A stretch of 64,000 nt of DNA from Erysipelotrichaceae bacterium (GCA_017454765.1 JAFTCJ010000006.1:1-64000); one strand, 5' to 3'; numbered from the stretch's first letter, positions 34,786-43,454 are shown. The notes: generated from the sequence alone by a model not told the origin. Numbers and translations: made by a program.

Positions 34786-36630
34786 ATGAAGGTGAATGTT
34801 ATGAAAAAGTTATTAGTATTACTGATGATTCTTCTGCTTCTGACTTCCTGTGCAGGTAAGAAATCTTCCAAAAACGATCCTGTTTCACAGGACGGAAAAT
34901 ATTATATTCAGAAGATAAAGGAGTATGAGGTCAGAAAGAAGAATACGGCCAATACCACGGATAACAAGGAGTTCGATGCTTTCCTGGACAAGGTCTTTGT
35001 GGAAGCCATGGAAGCCGATTACATGACCATGCATTTCAATGTCATCGACTACAAGAGCTACGGCATCGATAAGCCGCCGGTGGATCTGGGTGAGCTGTCT
35101 TATTCTTTTGATGAAGAAAACTTCAATTATATGAAAGATCAGCTGGAGGAGCTGCAGGGTTTTGATTTCGATTCCCTGTCTTACCGCCAGCAGTACGACT
35201 ATGAGGCTCTGGAGTATTCCCTGTATGAGACACTGGCAGATTACTGCTACTACAGATATAATTTCCTGGTCTCCACCGGAAGCTGTCTTCCGGAGAACCT
35301 GATCTCCAATTTTACCGATTATACGTTCTATGATGCGGAGTCAGTCGATGATTATCTGACTTGTCTGAAAGATATCGACCGTTATCTGGATGATATGCTG
35401 ACTTATACTCAAGCACAGGCCAAGGATAAGCTGGGACCTCTGGATTCCTGGATCGACTATACTCAAGATGCCTGCAAGGGCGTTCTCAACAAGACTGAGG
35501 ACAATGAACTCATCGTTTCTTTCGACAAGCGTCTGGCGCAGCTCGACTGGCTCAGTGATTCCCAGAAGGAAGCTTACAGCAAGGAAAACAGGGAAACTGT
35601 CCTGAACGAAGTCCTTCCGGCTTATCAGAAGGTTCTCGATGAAATCGAAAAGTACAGAGGAAAGAAAAAGACCAACGACTATGCGCTGTATAAACTGGAT
35701 AAGGATTACGCGGAACTGGTCTATATCCTCAGGGGAAGCAACAACAAGGATCTGGAGACTGTTTTCCAGGAACTCAAGGACAATCTGTCCCTTTTGGAAG
35801 CAGAATATGTTTCCTGTTTCTATGATTCCGATGCCTATGAGAAGTATCAGGAAGCCATGGATGGGAAAGGTGCCGTGTCTTTGGTCGGAAAGGACTGTCT
35901 GGAATATCTTCGTCTGAATCTGGTCACTTACTTCCCTGATCTGGGCGATGTGGAATATACCGTCGAGGAACTCGATCCGGATACGGCACCTTCGACCGTG
36001 ATCGCTTACTACTGGCCCTCACCGATCGATAACCACAACCAGAATATCATCCGTACCAATCCGAACAACATGTCTCCCGGTTATGAGACTTACGGAACGC
36101 TTGCGCATGAGGGCTTCCCGGGCCATCTGTACCAGCATGTTTATTATTACAAAACCAATCCGCACAATTTCCGCAGTGCGATCGGCTTTATCGGCTATAC
36201 CGAAGGCTGGGCCGTCAATTCGCAGTACTATGCCTTCCAGTTTGCGGATATCGGAAGTGCATATGCTGCAGCAGCCGTTTCCTTCGAGGATGCCTACTAC
36301 TTCATCCTGTATTCGATCATCGATATGGGCGTCAACTATTTCGGATGGACAGCCAAGGATATCAGCAAGTCTTTTGAAGAGGAATCCATGCTGTTCAACT
36401 TCTCGGAGTCCGATGCGAATTACTTCCGTAATTTCCTGATCGAGATGCCGGGCACTTACTGCTCCTACGGTATCGGTTCTTCCAATTTCATGACTCTGTG
36501 TCAGGAGACCCAGAACAAGATGGGCGACCGATTTGACTTTGTTTCATATCATGACGCTCTGCTGAAAAACGGACCGTTGCCTTTCAATATCCTGGAAGGT
36601 GCAGTGGAAGAGTATATTTCAGCTCACTGA
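34786..36630 (+). CDS. DUF885 metallopeptidase-like lipoprotein
   Basis: A 614-residue exported lipoprotein with lipobox ending at Cys22 (LLLTSC). The DUF885 signature HEGFPGH (residues 441-447) is a HExxxGH-like zinc site, so a peptidase role outside the cell is likely. Two candidate starts: ATG 34786 (leaderless position) and ATG 34801 (with GAAGGTG). The 3' end overlaps by 7 bases the stop of the convergent DUF285 gene, with no terminator between them. Confidence 0.85.
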   Translation: MKVNVMKKLLVLLMILLLLTSCAGKKSSKNDPVSQDGKYYIQKIKEYEVRKKNTANTTDNKEFDAFLDKVFVEAMEADYMTMHFNVIDYKSYGIDKPPVDLGELSYSFDEENFNYMKDQLEELQGFDFDSLSYRQQYDYEALEYSLYETLADYCYYRYNFLVSTGSCLPENLISNFTDYTFYDAESVDDYLTCLKDIDRYLDDMLTYTQAQAKDKLGPLDSWIDYTQDACKGVLNKTEDNELIVSFDKRLAQLDWLSDSQKEAYSKENRETVLNEVLPAYQKVLDEIEKYRGKKKTNDYALYKLDKDYAELVYILRGSNNKDLETVFQELKDNLSLLEAEYVSCFYDSDAYEKYQEAMDGKGAVSLVGKDCLEYLRLNLVTYFPDLGDVEYTVEELDPDTAPSTVIAYYWPSPIDNHNQNIIRTNPNNMSPGYETYGTLAHEGFPGHLYQHVYYYKTNPHNFRSAIGFIGYTEGWAVNSQYYAFQFADIGSAYAAAAVSFEDAYYFILYSIIDMGVNYFGWTAKDISKSFEEESMLFNFSESDANYFRNFLIEMPGTYCSYGIGSSNFMTLCQETQNKMGDRFDFVSYHDALLKNGPLPFNILEGAVEEYISAH

Positions 36631-38315
36631 TACCAGTCGGGGACCGGGCTTGAGATCAGAGATCCCGCATTGTCTCCGAATGTTTCCGTCATATTCAAGA
36701 CACTGGACACGTTCCAGTGTTTTAATTTGTCAATGTCAAAGCGGTAAGTCCCGTAGAAGGCATAGGAGATATCTTCAAGAGAATCTGTATTCCAGGCAGA
36801 CAGATCACAGCTGAGATACTGGTTTTCATAGAAGATGTATGAAATGTCTTTCAAAGATGAAGTATCCAGGGAACCGATGCCGATGATATCCGTAAGAGGA
36901 GATAGTCTTCCGGTCTCAGTGAAACGAAACATCGAGGATGCGCTGATGAGATTTCCGCTGTCCCAGCCGCTGATATCTAAAACGGTCAGTGTATAGGAGT
37001 TTTCAAACATGTGGGACATGTCTCTTACACTGCTGACATCCCAGCCGTCAAGATCAAGTACAGAAGGAAGGGCGGATGCACTGTTCTGGAACATGTAGGA
37101 CAGATCTTCACAGGCATCAGAGACTTCCCAGAGGGAGATATCGCCGCAGGAAACAAGTTCCGCTGTATTGGAAAACATGTAGGCAAAGCTGTTGACGTTT
37201 TCAACGTTCCAGCCGGAGAGGTCACCGACCGATGAAAGTTTGGAACAGTTGCGGAAGAGTTTCGACATGTCTGTGACATCATCGGTCTGCCAAAGGGAAA
37301 GATCGCCGATGTTTCTGAGCTTGCTGCAGGAGTCGAAGAGACCGGAAAGATCTTCACATTCTGACAGATCCCAGCCATCGAGATTTCCTGTGCTCGTGAG
37401 TGAAGCACAGCCCGCAAACATGTCTTTGAAGCTTTCAACGGATGAAACATCCCACGAAGTAAGCGAGAGGGTCTTCAGTCTGAAACAGAAAGCAAACATG
37501 GAACGCATGTCCGTGACCGATGAAGTATCCCAATTACTGATCCTGATCGTTGTGATATCAAGGCAGTTGCTGAAAAGATAACTCATATCACTGATGTTTT
37601 GCGTATCCATATCTTCCAGATCACCGATCACGGACAGAAGATGGTTATCGGAAAACATTCCGCTGATATTGCGGCATTGTGAGAAGTCGACACAGTCAAG
37701 ATCGCTGATCGAAGTCAGTGATGAAAGACCTGAAAAAGCCCCGGACATGTTTTCATTGGCGATCATCGGTTCACTCCTGCTATTGGAAATGATCACATCA
37801 CCTCCGTCGATATAAAGTAAGATCGAATCATCCTGGGCTAAAGAAACGTCATAAGATGCATTGAAACTGACCATGTCATTGGAAAAGGTGATGCTTTGAG
37901 GATCGATATCCGAAAGGATCTGATTGAGCTGTGTTCCGGGGATCAGGACATTGGACGGGTAATGGTGTTCCAGACCGATCGTGACCATCAGATCGCAGCT
38001 CCAGTCTCCTGCCGGGAGTTCTGTCGTATGGATCGTGACCGTTCTTGACGATTCATCTCCGGCTTCATAGCTGATGTGGTTTCCCGAAAGAGTACCGCTG
38101 ATATCGTCTCTGCCGTGAGAATCACTCAGTGAAAAAGAATCAGGCAGATCGATGTAAAGCGTCTCATCGGGATCGAGATTGTTTTCCGTCACGATGATCT
38201 GAAAAGACTGTGTCTCATTCAGGTCCACAGACTGCGGTATCTGTATCACATAGGAATCGTCACAGGGGGCCGTGAGAGATAATATCAGAACAATGCCAGA
38301 AAAAGATTTAAACAT
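36624..38315 (-). CDS. DUF285 (BspA-like) repeat surface protein
   Basis: A 563-residue secreted protein. ATG 38315 is preceded by AGGGGGT. A short signal peptide is followed by a beta-rich domain (about 20-110) with DSYVIQIPQSVDL and LPAGDWSCDLMVTIGLE, which resembles the small secreted protein encoded upstream at 38605. From about 185 there are 14 DUF285-type repeats with the motif xMF (MSGAFSG, MSYLFSN, MRSMFAF, FKDMFAG and others). No LPXTG or TM anchor. It is most likely an adhesin or tip protein; the role is inferred. Confidence 0.72.
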   Translation of the reverse strand: MFKSFSGIVLILSLTAPCDDSYVIQIPQSVDLNETQSFQIIVTENNLDPDETLYIDLPDSFSLSDSHGRDDISGTLSGNHISYEAGDESSRTVTIHTTELPAGDWSCDLMVTIGLEHHYPSNVLIPGTQLNQILSDIDPQSITFSNDMVSFNASYDVSLAQDDSILLYIDGGDVIISNSRSEPMIANENMSGAFSGLSSLTSISDLDCVDFSQCRNISGMFSDNHLLSVIGDLEDMDTQNISDMSYLFSNCLDITTIRISNWDTSSVTDMRSMFAFCFRLKTLSLTSWDVSSVESFKDMFAGCASLTSTGNLDGWDLSECEDLSGLFDSCSKLRNIGDLSLWQTDDVTDMSKLFRNCSKLSSVGDLSGWNVENVNSFAYMFSNTAELVSCGDISLWEVSDACEDLSYMFQNSASALPSVLDLDGWDVSSVRDMSHMFENSYTLTVLDISGWDSGNLISASSMFRFTETGRLSPLTDIIGIGSLDTSSLKDISYIFYENQYLSCDLSAWNTDSLEDISYAFYGTYRFDIDKLKHWNVSSVLNMTETFGDNAGSLISSPVPDWYQ

Positions 38316-38559
38316 AAGCGACCCCCTGTGAAGCAATAGGAAGAACCGGACACCGGTGTGAAAAAAACAAATATGGTGTGTATGAGCAGAAAGGTTGTGG
38401 AGAATCCGATAAATCGGTGCCCGGCAATATATCAGACCGGATCATAAGACATGTTCCGGAATGTTTCGTGTGTTTTGTTTTTTCTTGATCATAAGCCTGC
38501 AGAGTGAAAGGGGAAGACGTCAGGCTTATGATGAAGAAGACAAAGATCATCTTTTTCAT
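38308..38559 (-). CDS. Small secreted protein, possibly degenerate
   Basis: An 83-residue frame with a good AAGGAG site and a clear signal peptide (MKKMIFVFFIISLTSSPFTLQA). The mature part (about 61 residues) has three cysteines and no recognisable domain, and it overlaps the next gene by 8 bases. It could be a short secreted peptide of the locus, or the remnant of a larger frame-shifted surface gene. No homologous region is obvious by eye. Confidence 0.45.
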   Translation of the reverse strand: MKKMIFVFFIISLTSSPFTLQAYDQEKTKHTKHSGTCLMIRSDILPGTDLSDSPQPFCSYTPYLFFSHRCPVLPIASQGVAYV

Positions 38560-38572
38560 CTTTTCTCCTTGT

Positions 38573-38593
38573 ATCAGGGATGCAGGCCCTGAT
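38573..38593 (-). promoter_or_regulatory. Intercistronic hairpin without T-tract
   Basis: ATCAGGG / CCCTGAT, 7-base loop, in the 45-base gap between the small secreted gene and the downstream genes. No T-run follows, so it looks like a processing or stabilising element that would raise the level of the upstream message over the downstream one. Confidence 0.5.
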
Positions 38594-38604
38594 GTGTTTT
38601 TGAT

Positions 38605-39075
38605 TTAGTCCGCCGGGATATTTTCCAAAGCGATCACGATCGGCAGATTGTAGCTGTAGTTGCCGGCAGCCAGTGCAGCATGGGTGACAGTGAAGACTGA
38701 CTTGATGCTGTCGCTGTAGTTTGCTTCCAGAGTGTCGGCTGCGAAGGTTCCGCCTGAGACATTGAGCGTCAGAGCGTAGCTTCTGTTACTTCCGTTGATG
38801 GTATCGGCCAGGGTATGGGTTCCGCTTCCGACACTGACAGAGAGCTGTTTGTCGGCAGCGATAGAGCCTTTGGCGAATACGTTGAACGTTGTTGAAGTCG
38901 CTGATACGTCGACTCTCAAAGGCAGTTTGACGGTGTATTGGGATGCGACTGCCGCATAGAGTTCGACGGTCGCTGATTCACCGGTAACTTCATTGTCGTT
39001 CTGATCGGCGAATACCGTAGAAGGCATCGCGATCATCAGCATTGATACGAATAATAGTGTTAAGATCTTTTTCAT
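38605..39075 (-). CDS. Small secreted beta-sandwich-like protein
   Basis: A 156-residue protein with a signal peptide ending STVFA and an AAGGAG site. The mature part has SQYTVKLPLRVDVSATSTTF, AKGSIAADKQLSV, and LAAGNYSYNLPIVIALE, a beta-rich layout I associate with small surface subunits in gut Bacillota. The N-terminal domain of the DUF285 protein at 36624 carries a similar pattern. Likely the abundant component of a surface structure; inferred. Confidence 0.6.
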   Translation of the reverse strand: MKKILTLLFVSMLMIAMPSTVFADQNDNEVTGESATVELYAAVASQYTVKLPLRVDVSATSTTFNVFAKGSIAADKQLSVSVGSGTHTLADTINGSNRSYALTLNVSGGTFAADTLEANYSDSIKSVFTVTHAALAAGNYSYNLPIVIALENIPAD

Positions 39076-39084
39076 GTTTGCTCC

Positions 39085-39573
39085 TTACTTTCTGATCAGG
39101 ACATCCTGTTTCTGCTGTACGCCGGACCATAAGAGGGCTTTGCTGTCCATGTCATAGGAAGAGATCGAATAGGTCAGCGTATGTTCACCTGCATTTAAAC
39201 AGCTGAAGGCATCGAAGTCTTCCATCTTGCCCGGTGCGATGAGATCGCTGCTGAAGAGGACTTCATCGTCATAAAGCACATCGAAACTGAGGAATACCTG
39301 ATTTTCTGATGGATTGATCAGATAAATGAAGGGTTCGTTTTTATCCAGAGTCAGACATCCGAATCCCATCAGTTCCGTATATGCCTCTTCCTGTTTTTCT
39401 TTATCTGTCGGCAGGACGATGTCTTTCTGATTTTCCGAGACTTTGAGGTCGCATGAGACCTGTGTCTTTTTCAATGTCTTCACAACGAAGAAACTGCCGA
39501 ATCCGATGACCAGGATCAGTACGCAGATGAGTACGAGGATCAGGTCCTGTTTTGACTGTCTTTTTTCTTTCAT
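39085..39573 (-). CDS. Membrane-anchored beta-rich protein of the surface locus
   Basis: A 162-residue protein with one N-terminal membrane helix (about 11-33) and an extracellular domain with NPSENQVFLSFDVLYDDEV and LNAGEHTLTYSISSYD. AAGGAG precedes the ATG. It is the first gene of the four-gene minus-strand set, 9 bases before the small secreted gene. It may anchor or help assemble the secreted partners. Not a recognised named family. Confidence 0.55.
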   Translation of the reverse strand: MKEKRQSKQDLILVLICVLILVIGFGSFFVVKTLKKTQVSCDLKVSENQKDIVLPTDKEKQEEAYTELMGFGCLTLDKNEPFIYLINPSENQVFLSFDVLYDDEVLFSSDLIAPGKMEDFDAFSCLNAGEHTLTYSISSYDMDSKALLWSGVQQKQDVLIRK

Positions 39574-39611
39574 AAAATTTCTCCTTCATATCTTTATTCG
39601 CCGGAAAAAGG

Positions 39612-39641
39612 GCAAAATCCTAATTATTTCTTCGATTTTGC
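39612..39641. repeat. Inverted repeat upstream of the surface locus
   Basis: GCAAAATC and GATTTTGC, perfect 8-bp arms around 14 bases, about 38 bases upstream of ATG 39573. On the minus strand a weak TTGCCC-17-GATATG promoter starts just downstream of this repeat. It may be a regulator site. Confidence 0.4.
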
Positions 39642-39643
39642 AT

Positions 39644-39670
39644 AAAAAAAGTCATATTTCTATGACTTTT
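39644..39670 (-). terminator. Intrinsic terminator of alr
   Basis: AAAAGTCATA / TATGACTTTT, 4-base loop, followed on the minus strand by seven T. Confidence 0.85.
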
Positions 39671-39694
39671 GCGTGTTTTATATCTGTTTTCGGC

Positions 39695-40771
39695 TTAAAA
39701 ACGGGGATCGATCCTGGCGATGACCTGGTGATCCTTGAGATAGTAGCGGGTCAGACGATCCGATAAAGAGGTAAAGAGTTCATATGTGATCGTTCCGAGC
39801 TGTCCGGCTCTTTCTTCGACATCGATATGTCCTCCCAGCAGTTCGACCTTGCATCCGACCGGGTGGTATGAATCGGTCAGGATCATCATCTGGTCCATGC
39901 AGATGCTGCCGACGATCGTGCCGTATTCGTTTTCACAATAGGCTTTCATGCCGGTATTGCTGCGGTAAAAACCGTCTGCGTAACCGATCGGGACAGTCAG
40001 CAGCCAGCCGTTTCCGTCGCTGGTGTAATGTCTGCCGTAGGATACGGTCTCTCCTGCCTGCAGTTTTTTGACCATGCTGACTTCGGAGCAGAGCTTCATG
40101 CAGGGCTTCAGCTCGCTTTCATGTGCACTGTAGCCCAGCAATCCCAGTCCGATGCGCTGGGCATTGCAGATATCATCATCGATCAATAAGGAAGCATCGG
40201 TCGCTGACATATGGATGTAACGGAAATCATAATTCAGGCCAAGGATGCATTCTTTAAAGGAAGCGTACTGTTTTCTGGAGTATTCCTCATCAAAATCGGC
40301 AGAAGAGAAATGCGACATGACGCCTTCGACAAGAGCGCCTTTTTCGATCAGCAGATCCAGGATTTGTTTTGCTTCTTCGATCTCGATGCCGATCCGGTTC
40401 ATGCCGGTATCGATCTTGAGGTGGACTTTCACGTCTTTGAGATCTGTCTTTTCGACGAATTCTCTGCTCAGGGTGACGATCGAGATATCGTTTTCCCTGA
40501 TGAGATCCATCACCGAAGAAGGAACGCATCCCAGGACCAGGATTTTGTCATCGATCCCGTTGTGACGCAGGTTAAGTGCTTCGTCCAGGGAAGATACGGC
40601 AAAGAAAGATACGCCGGCTTCTTTCAGTGTTTTTACTTCGGCAAGTGCACCGATTCCGTAGCCGTTTGCTTTGACGACACCGATCAGCTGTTTGCCGTTA
40701 CGCTCCATGAAATACCTCGCATTGGCTTTCAGAGCATCCAGATCAACTTCGATATATGAATTTCTGTACAT
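39695..40771 (-). CDS. alr: Alanine racemase
   Basis: A 358-residue PLP enzyme that makes D-alanine for the cell wall. Lysine 34 in GVVKANGYGIGA binds PLP; the MSHFSSADF and VPIGYADGFYR segments match the family. A -10 box lies 6 bases before ATG 40771 and no ribosome site is seen. Confidence 0.94.
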   Translation of the reverse strand: MYRNSYIEVDLDALKANARYFMERNGKQLIGVVKANGYGIGALAEVKTLKEAGVSFFAVSSLDEALNLRHNGIDDKILVLGCVPSSVMDLIRENDISIVTLSREFVEKTDLKDVKVHLKIDTGMNRIGIEIEEAKQILDLLIEKGALVEGVMSHFSSADFDEEYSRKQYASFKECILGLNYDFRYIHMSATDASLLIDDDICNAQRIGLGLLGYSAHESELKPCMKLCSEVSMVKKLQAGETVSYGRHYTSDGNGWLLTVPIGYADGFYRSNTGMKAYCENEYGTIVGSICMDQMMILTDSYHPVGCKVELLGGHIDVEERAGQLGTITYELFTSLSDRLTRYYLKDHQVIARIDPRF

Positions 40772-40777
40772 ACATTC

Positions 40778-40783
40778 ATTTTA
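40778..40783 (-). promoter_or_regulatory. -10 box, leaderless-type promoter
   Basis: TAAAAT on the minus strand, 6 bases (GAATGT), ATG 40771. Confidence 0.58.
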
Positions 40784-40826
40784 ACTCATTATTCCTGCGC
40801 CGAAAGAAAAAAAGAGAAAAGGGATG

Positions 40827-40832
40827 TATAAT
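40827..40832 (+). promoter_or_regulatory. -10 box of the zinc-ribbon gene
   Basis: TATAAT giving a leader of about 42 bases that contains CAGGAGGT before ATG 40881. Confidence 0.55.
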
Positions 40833-40880
40833 GAAAATGTAATTTCTTGTTTCAATAATGAATCATCAGGAGGTACATTC

Positions 40881-41711
40881 ATGGGTTTATTCGATAAAAA
40901 ATACTGTGATATCTGCGGCAAAGAGATCAAACTGCTCGGAAACAGAAAGCTGGATGACGGAAACATGTGCAAGGACTGTGCATCCAAACTCTCTCCCTGG
41001 TTCTCCGGCAGAAGACACACCAGCGTGGCAGCGATCAAGGAACAGCTGGAATACCGCAAACAGAACGAAGCGAAGCTTTCCGGCTTTACGCCGAGCAAGA
41101 TCATCGGCAAGAGATATAAAGTCTATATCGATGAAAACAGAAAACAGTTTCTGGTCTCCGCTTCTTCCAACTGGAGGAACAACAATCCCGATCTGATCAG
41201 CATTTCCGATGTCAGAGACATCAAGATCACAGTCGACGAGGACAGAGACGAGGTCTATACCGAAGATGGCGAAGGAAAGAAGGTCAGCTATGATCCTCCT
41301 AGATATGAGTATGAATACAAGTTCGATGTCGATATCGATGTCAAGAACAAGTTCTTCGATGATCTGAAATTCGAACTGACATCCGACCGTCCCGATTCAC
41401 CGGACAGTGAATCGTATGCCGAATATGTGGCGATGGCCGACGAGATCATGAGGAGCCTTCTGGGAAGAGGTTTTGCCGAAGACCGCAGCAAGTTCAAATA
41501 TTCTTATACTTCTTCCGCTAACCGTTATGAATCCGGTACGGATGAATGGTTCTGTCCGAAATGCGGCAGTAAGAACAACGGTGCATTCTGCACCAAGTGC
41601 GGAACAGCCAGACCGGCGATCTTCACGCCGTTCTACTGCGGAAAGTGCGGAGAAAAGATCAGCGATCCTGAGACGGTATACTGCCCCAAGTGCGGCAACA
41701 AAGTCAGATAA
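40881..41711 (+). CDS. DUF4428 zinc-ribbon protein
   Basis: A 276-residue protein with an N-terminal CDICG-n-CKDC zinc ribbon (DUF4428-like) and two C-terminal ribbons (CPKCGSKNNGAFCTKCG and CGKCG...CPKCG). Between them is an alpha-beta region (about 75-190) with KIIGKRYKVYIDENRKQFLV. ATG 40881 follows CAGGAGGT. Often called a double zinc-ribbon or stress-associated protein; function not known. Confidence 0.75.
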   Translation: MGLFDKKYCDICGKEIKLLGNRKLDDGNMCKDCASKLSPWFSGRRHTSVAAIKEQLEYRKQNEAKLSGFTPSKIIGKRYKVYIDENRKQFLVSASSNWRNNNPDLISISDVRDIKITVDEDRDEVYTEDGEGKKVSYDPPRYEYEYKFDVDIDVKNKFFDDLKFELTSDRPDSPDSESYAEYVAMADEIMRSLLGRGFAEDRSKFKYSYTSSANRYESGTDEWFCPKCGSKNNGAFCTKCGTARPAIFTPFYCGKCGEKISDPETVYCPKCGNKVR

Positions 41712-41717
41712 AAAAAC

Positions 41718-41738
41718 AAGCCCCGTCAGGGGGCTTTT
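41718..41738. terminator. Bidirectional terminator
   Basis: AAGCCCC / GGGGCTT with a 5-base loop, T-tracts on both strands between convergent genes. Confidence 0.8.
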
Positions 41739-41739
41739 C

Positions 41740-42246
41740 TTATGAATGGAAACGGCTTGCGATGAGTTTCGCAAGCTTTTTATATACCGGAAGACCGATA
41801 AACAGGACGACAGCTTCGCCGATCCCCACTTCCAGCATATATAAAGGGATCAGATTCTGTGTTTTCAGGATGATCCCAAGCTCGGTGCCCACGATCAGTG
41901 CATTGGCAAGGATGATCATGAAGACGCTGAGGATCGGATATCCTTTGAATCTTCTGTTGCGGAAAAGATATGCGAGCGTACAGCCGATGACCGTGGCTGA
42001 AGTGCCGAATATCATGTCAATGATACCCAGCCCGCCGAAGAAGGTATTGGCCAGAAAACAGCCGATGCATACACCCAGAAACGCCCATCTGAAATCGATC
42101 GCTAAAAGACTCAGCATTTCCGAGAAACGGAACTGTATCGGACCGAAACTGATCGGCTGCAGGATGTAACATAAAGCAACATAGATCGCCGCTGTCAGTG
42201 CGATCAGACTGATTTGAAAAAGCTTGTTCTTATCGTTTTTCCGCAT
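41740..42246 (-). CDS. queT: QueT-like ECF substrate-binding membrane protein
   Basis: A 168-residue membrane protein of the QueT (DUF988) family, an S component thought to import a queuosine precursor. Helices from about 9 to 160 with FGPIQFRFSEML and GTSATVIGCTLAYL. It would use the EcfA1-EcfA2-EcfT module at 26497. A TAAAAT box is 7 bases before ATG 42246, and there is no leader long enough for a preQ1 riboswitch. Confidence 0.82.
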   Translation of the reverse strand: MRKNDKNKLFQISLIALTAAIYVALCYILQPISFGPIQFRFSEMLSLLAIDFRWAFLGVCIGCFLANTFFGGLGIIDMIFGTSATVIGCTLAYLFRNRRFKGYPILSVFMIILANALIVGTELGIILKTQNLIPLYMLEVGIGEAVVLFIGLPVYKKLAKLIASRFHS

Positions 42247-42253
42247 GTAGAAT

Positions 42254-42259
42254 ATTTTA
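42254..42259 (-). promoter_or_regulatory. -10 box, leaderless-type promoter
   Basis: TAAAAT on the minus strand, 7 bases, ATG 42246. Confidence 0.55.
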
Positions 42260-42312
42260 TAATACGCAACCGGGAATGTCCTTTATTTTCCTGAACTTTA
42301 ACAGAAAAAAGA

Positions 42313-42342
42313 TTGAATTTTAAAAACGATGTATGTTAGAAT
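42313..42342 (+). promoter_or_regulatory. Promoter of the tRNA-Val/tRNA-Thr pair
   Basis: TTGAAT (42313-42318), 18 bases, TAGAAT (42337-42342) with an extended TGT before it. Transcription would start about 10 bases before the tRNA-Val. Confidence 0.65.
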
Positions 42343-42359
42343 AATTAAGCATCAAATTT

Positions 42360-42435
42360 GGAGACTTAGCTCAGTTGGGAGAGCACCTGCCTTACAAGCA
42401 GGGGGTCACAGGTTCGAGCCCTGTAGTCTCCACCA
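42360..42435 (+). tRNA. tRNA-Val (anticodon TAC)
   Basis: Acceptor GGAGACT / AGTCTCC, anticodon stem CCTGC / GCAGG around CTTACAA (anticodon TAC), T-arm ACAGG / CCTGT, encoded ACCA. Confidence 0.96.
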
Positions 42436-42441
42436 GCGGAT

Positions 42442-42517
42442 GCCAACTTAGCGCAATAGGTAGAGCAACTGATTTGTAATCAGTAGGTTACGGGTTCGAT
42501 TCCTGTAGTTGGCACCA
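42442..42517 (+). tRNA. tRNA-Thr (anticodon TGT)
   Basis: Acceptor GCCAACT / AGTTGGC, anticodon stem ACTGA / TCAGT around TTTGTAA (anticodon TGT), T-arm ACGGG / TCTGT-like CCTGT, encoded ACCA. Co-transcribed with tRNA-Val, 6 bases apart. Confidence 0.95.
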
Positions 42518-42527
42518 GTTAAGAATG

Positions 42528-42555
42528 AAGCCATGGAAACATGGCTTTTCTTTTT
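42528..42555 (+). terminator. Intrinsic terminator of the tRNA pair
   Basis: AAGCCATG / CATGGCTT with a GAAA loop and TTCTTTTTC tail. Confidence 0.85.
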
Positions 42556-42612
42556 CTTATCACATATTCTGATTTAAAATATAAATAACAGATATGATAA
42601 GGAGAACAAATA

Positions 42613-43425
42613 ATGACCATTCAGGAAATCATCGACAAGATTCTTGCCTATCATCCGGATATCGGCGACCGCCGCACCTGTGATGTCATCGTCGGCGCAG
42701 ATCCCAACCGTGAGTGTACAGGAATACTGATCTCCATCGCTCCGACCGTACCCATCATCAGGAAAGCGATCGAGATCGGTGCAAACTTCGTCTTCGTACA
42801 TGAACCGACTTTCTTCAGCGGCTATGATGATGAATGCGAGTGGCTGGAAGGAAACGATGTATACGAAGAGAAACTGGCACTGCTTTTAGATAACGGTATC
42901 ACCGTATACCGTGATCATGACCACATCCACATGCATCGTCCGGACGGTATTTTCCACTATATGATGAAACATCTGGGCTGGCTGGAGTATCTCAAACCGC
43001 AGGAAAGAGGGTGGGAAGTCGTCCTTCCGCCGACACGTTTAGGAGATCTGGTCGCTCATGTGAAAGAGAAAATGGGTCTGGAGCATATCCGCTATATCGG
43101 CGATCCGGATGCGATCGTTTCGACCGTCGGTTTCTGCGGCCATCTTCTTCCGGGTGCAGACAGCAACTGGAGCAACAATGCCCAGGTGGCTGCCAGCTGG
43201 AAATATGATGTCGTCATACCGGGAGAGACGGTTGACTGGACATTGCCTCTGTACATCCGCGATGCAGCGGATCTGGGCAAGGCGAAGGGAATGATCGTAC
43301 CCGGTCACTTCGTTCAGGAAGAAGCAGGCATGCGTCTGGCAGAGGAATGGCTGAGGCCGGTCATCGGTGATGATGATCTGCCGATCTCTTTCTTCCCTGC
43401 AGGGGACATGTGGAAATACGACTGA
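42613..43425 (+). CDS. Nif3-like dinuclear metal-centre protein
   Basis: A 270-residue member of the NIF3/YbgI family. VHEPTFFSGYDDE and DHDHIHMHRPDGI hold the histidine ligands of the metal site; VGFCGHLLPGADSNW and PGHFVQEEAGMRLAEEWL match the C-terminal half. AAGGAGAAC precedes the ATG. Family members are thought to act in GTP cyclohydrolase-like or DNA metabolism, but activity is not settled. Confidence 0.88.
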   Translation: MTIQEIIDKILAYHPDIGDRRTCDVIVGADPNRECTGILISIAPTVPIIRKAIEIGANFVFVHEPTFFSGYDDECEWLEGNDVYEEKLALLLDNGITVYRDHDHIHMHRPDGIFHYMMKHLGWLEYLKPQERGWEVVLPPTRLGDLVAHVKEKMGLEHIRYIGDPDAIVSTVGFCGHLLPGADSNWSNNAQVAASWKYDVVIPGETVDWTLPLYIRDAADLGKAKGMIVPGHFVQEEAGMRLAEEWLRPVIGDDDLPISFFPAGDMWKYD

Positions 43426-43454
43426 CCGATCCGCAACTTCATATCTCAGAAAGG

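Noticed and set aside
42247-42359. A possible preQ1 riboswitch before the QueT-like gene
   Set aside because: The -10 box is 7 bases before the start, leaving no leader for an aptamer; no preQ1 hairpin was seen.
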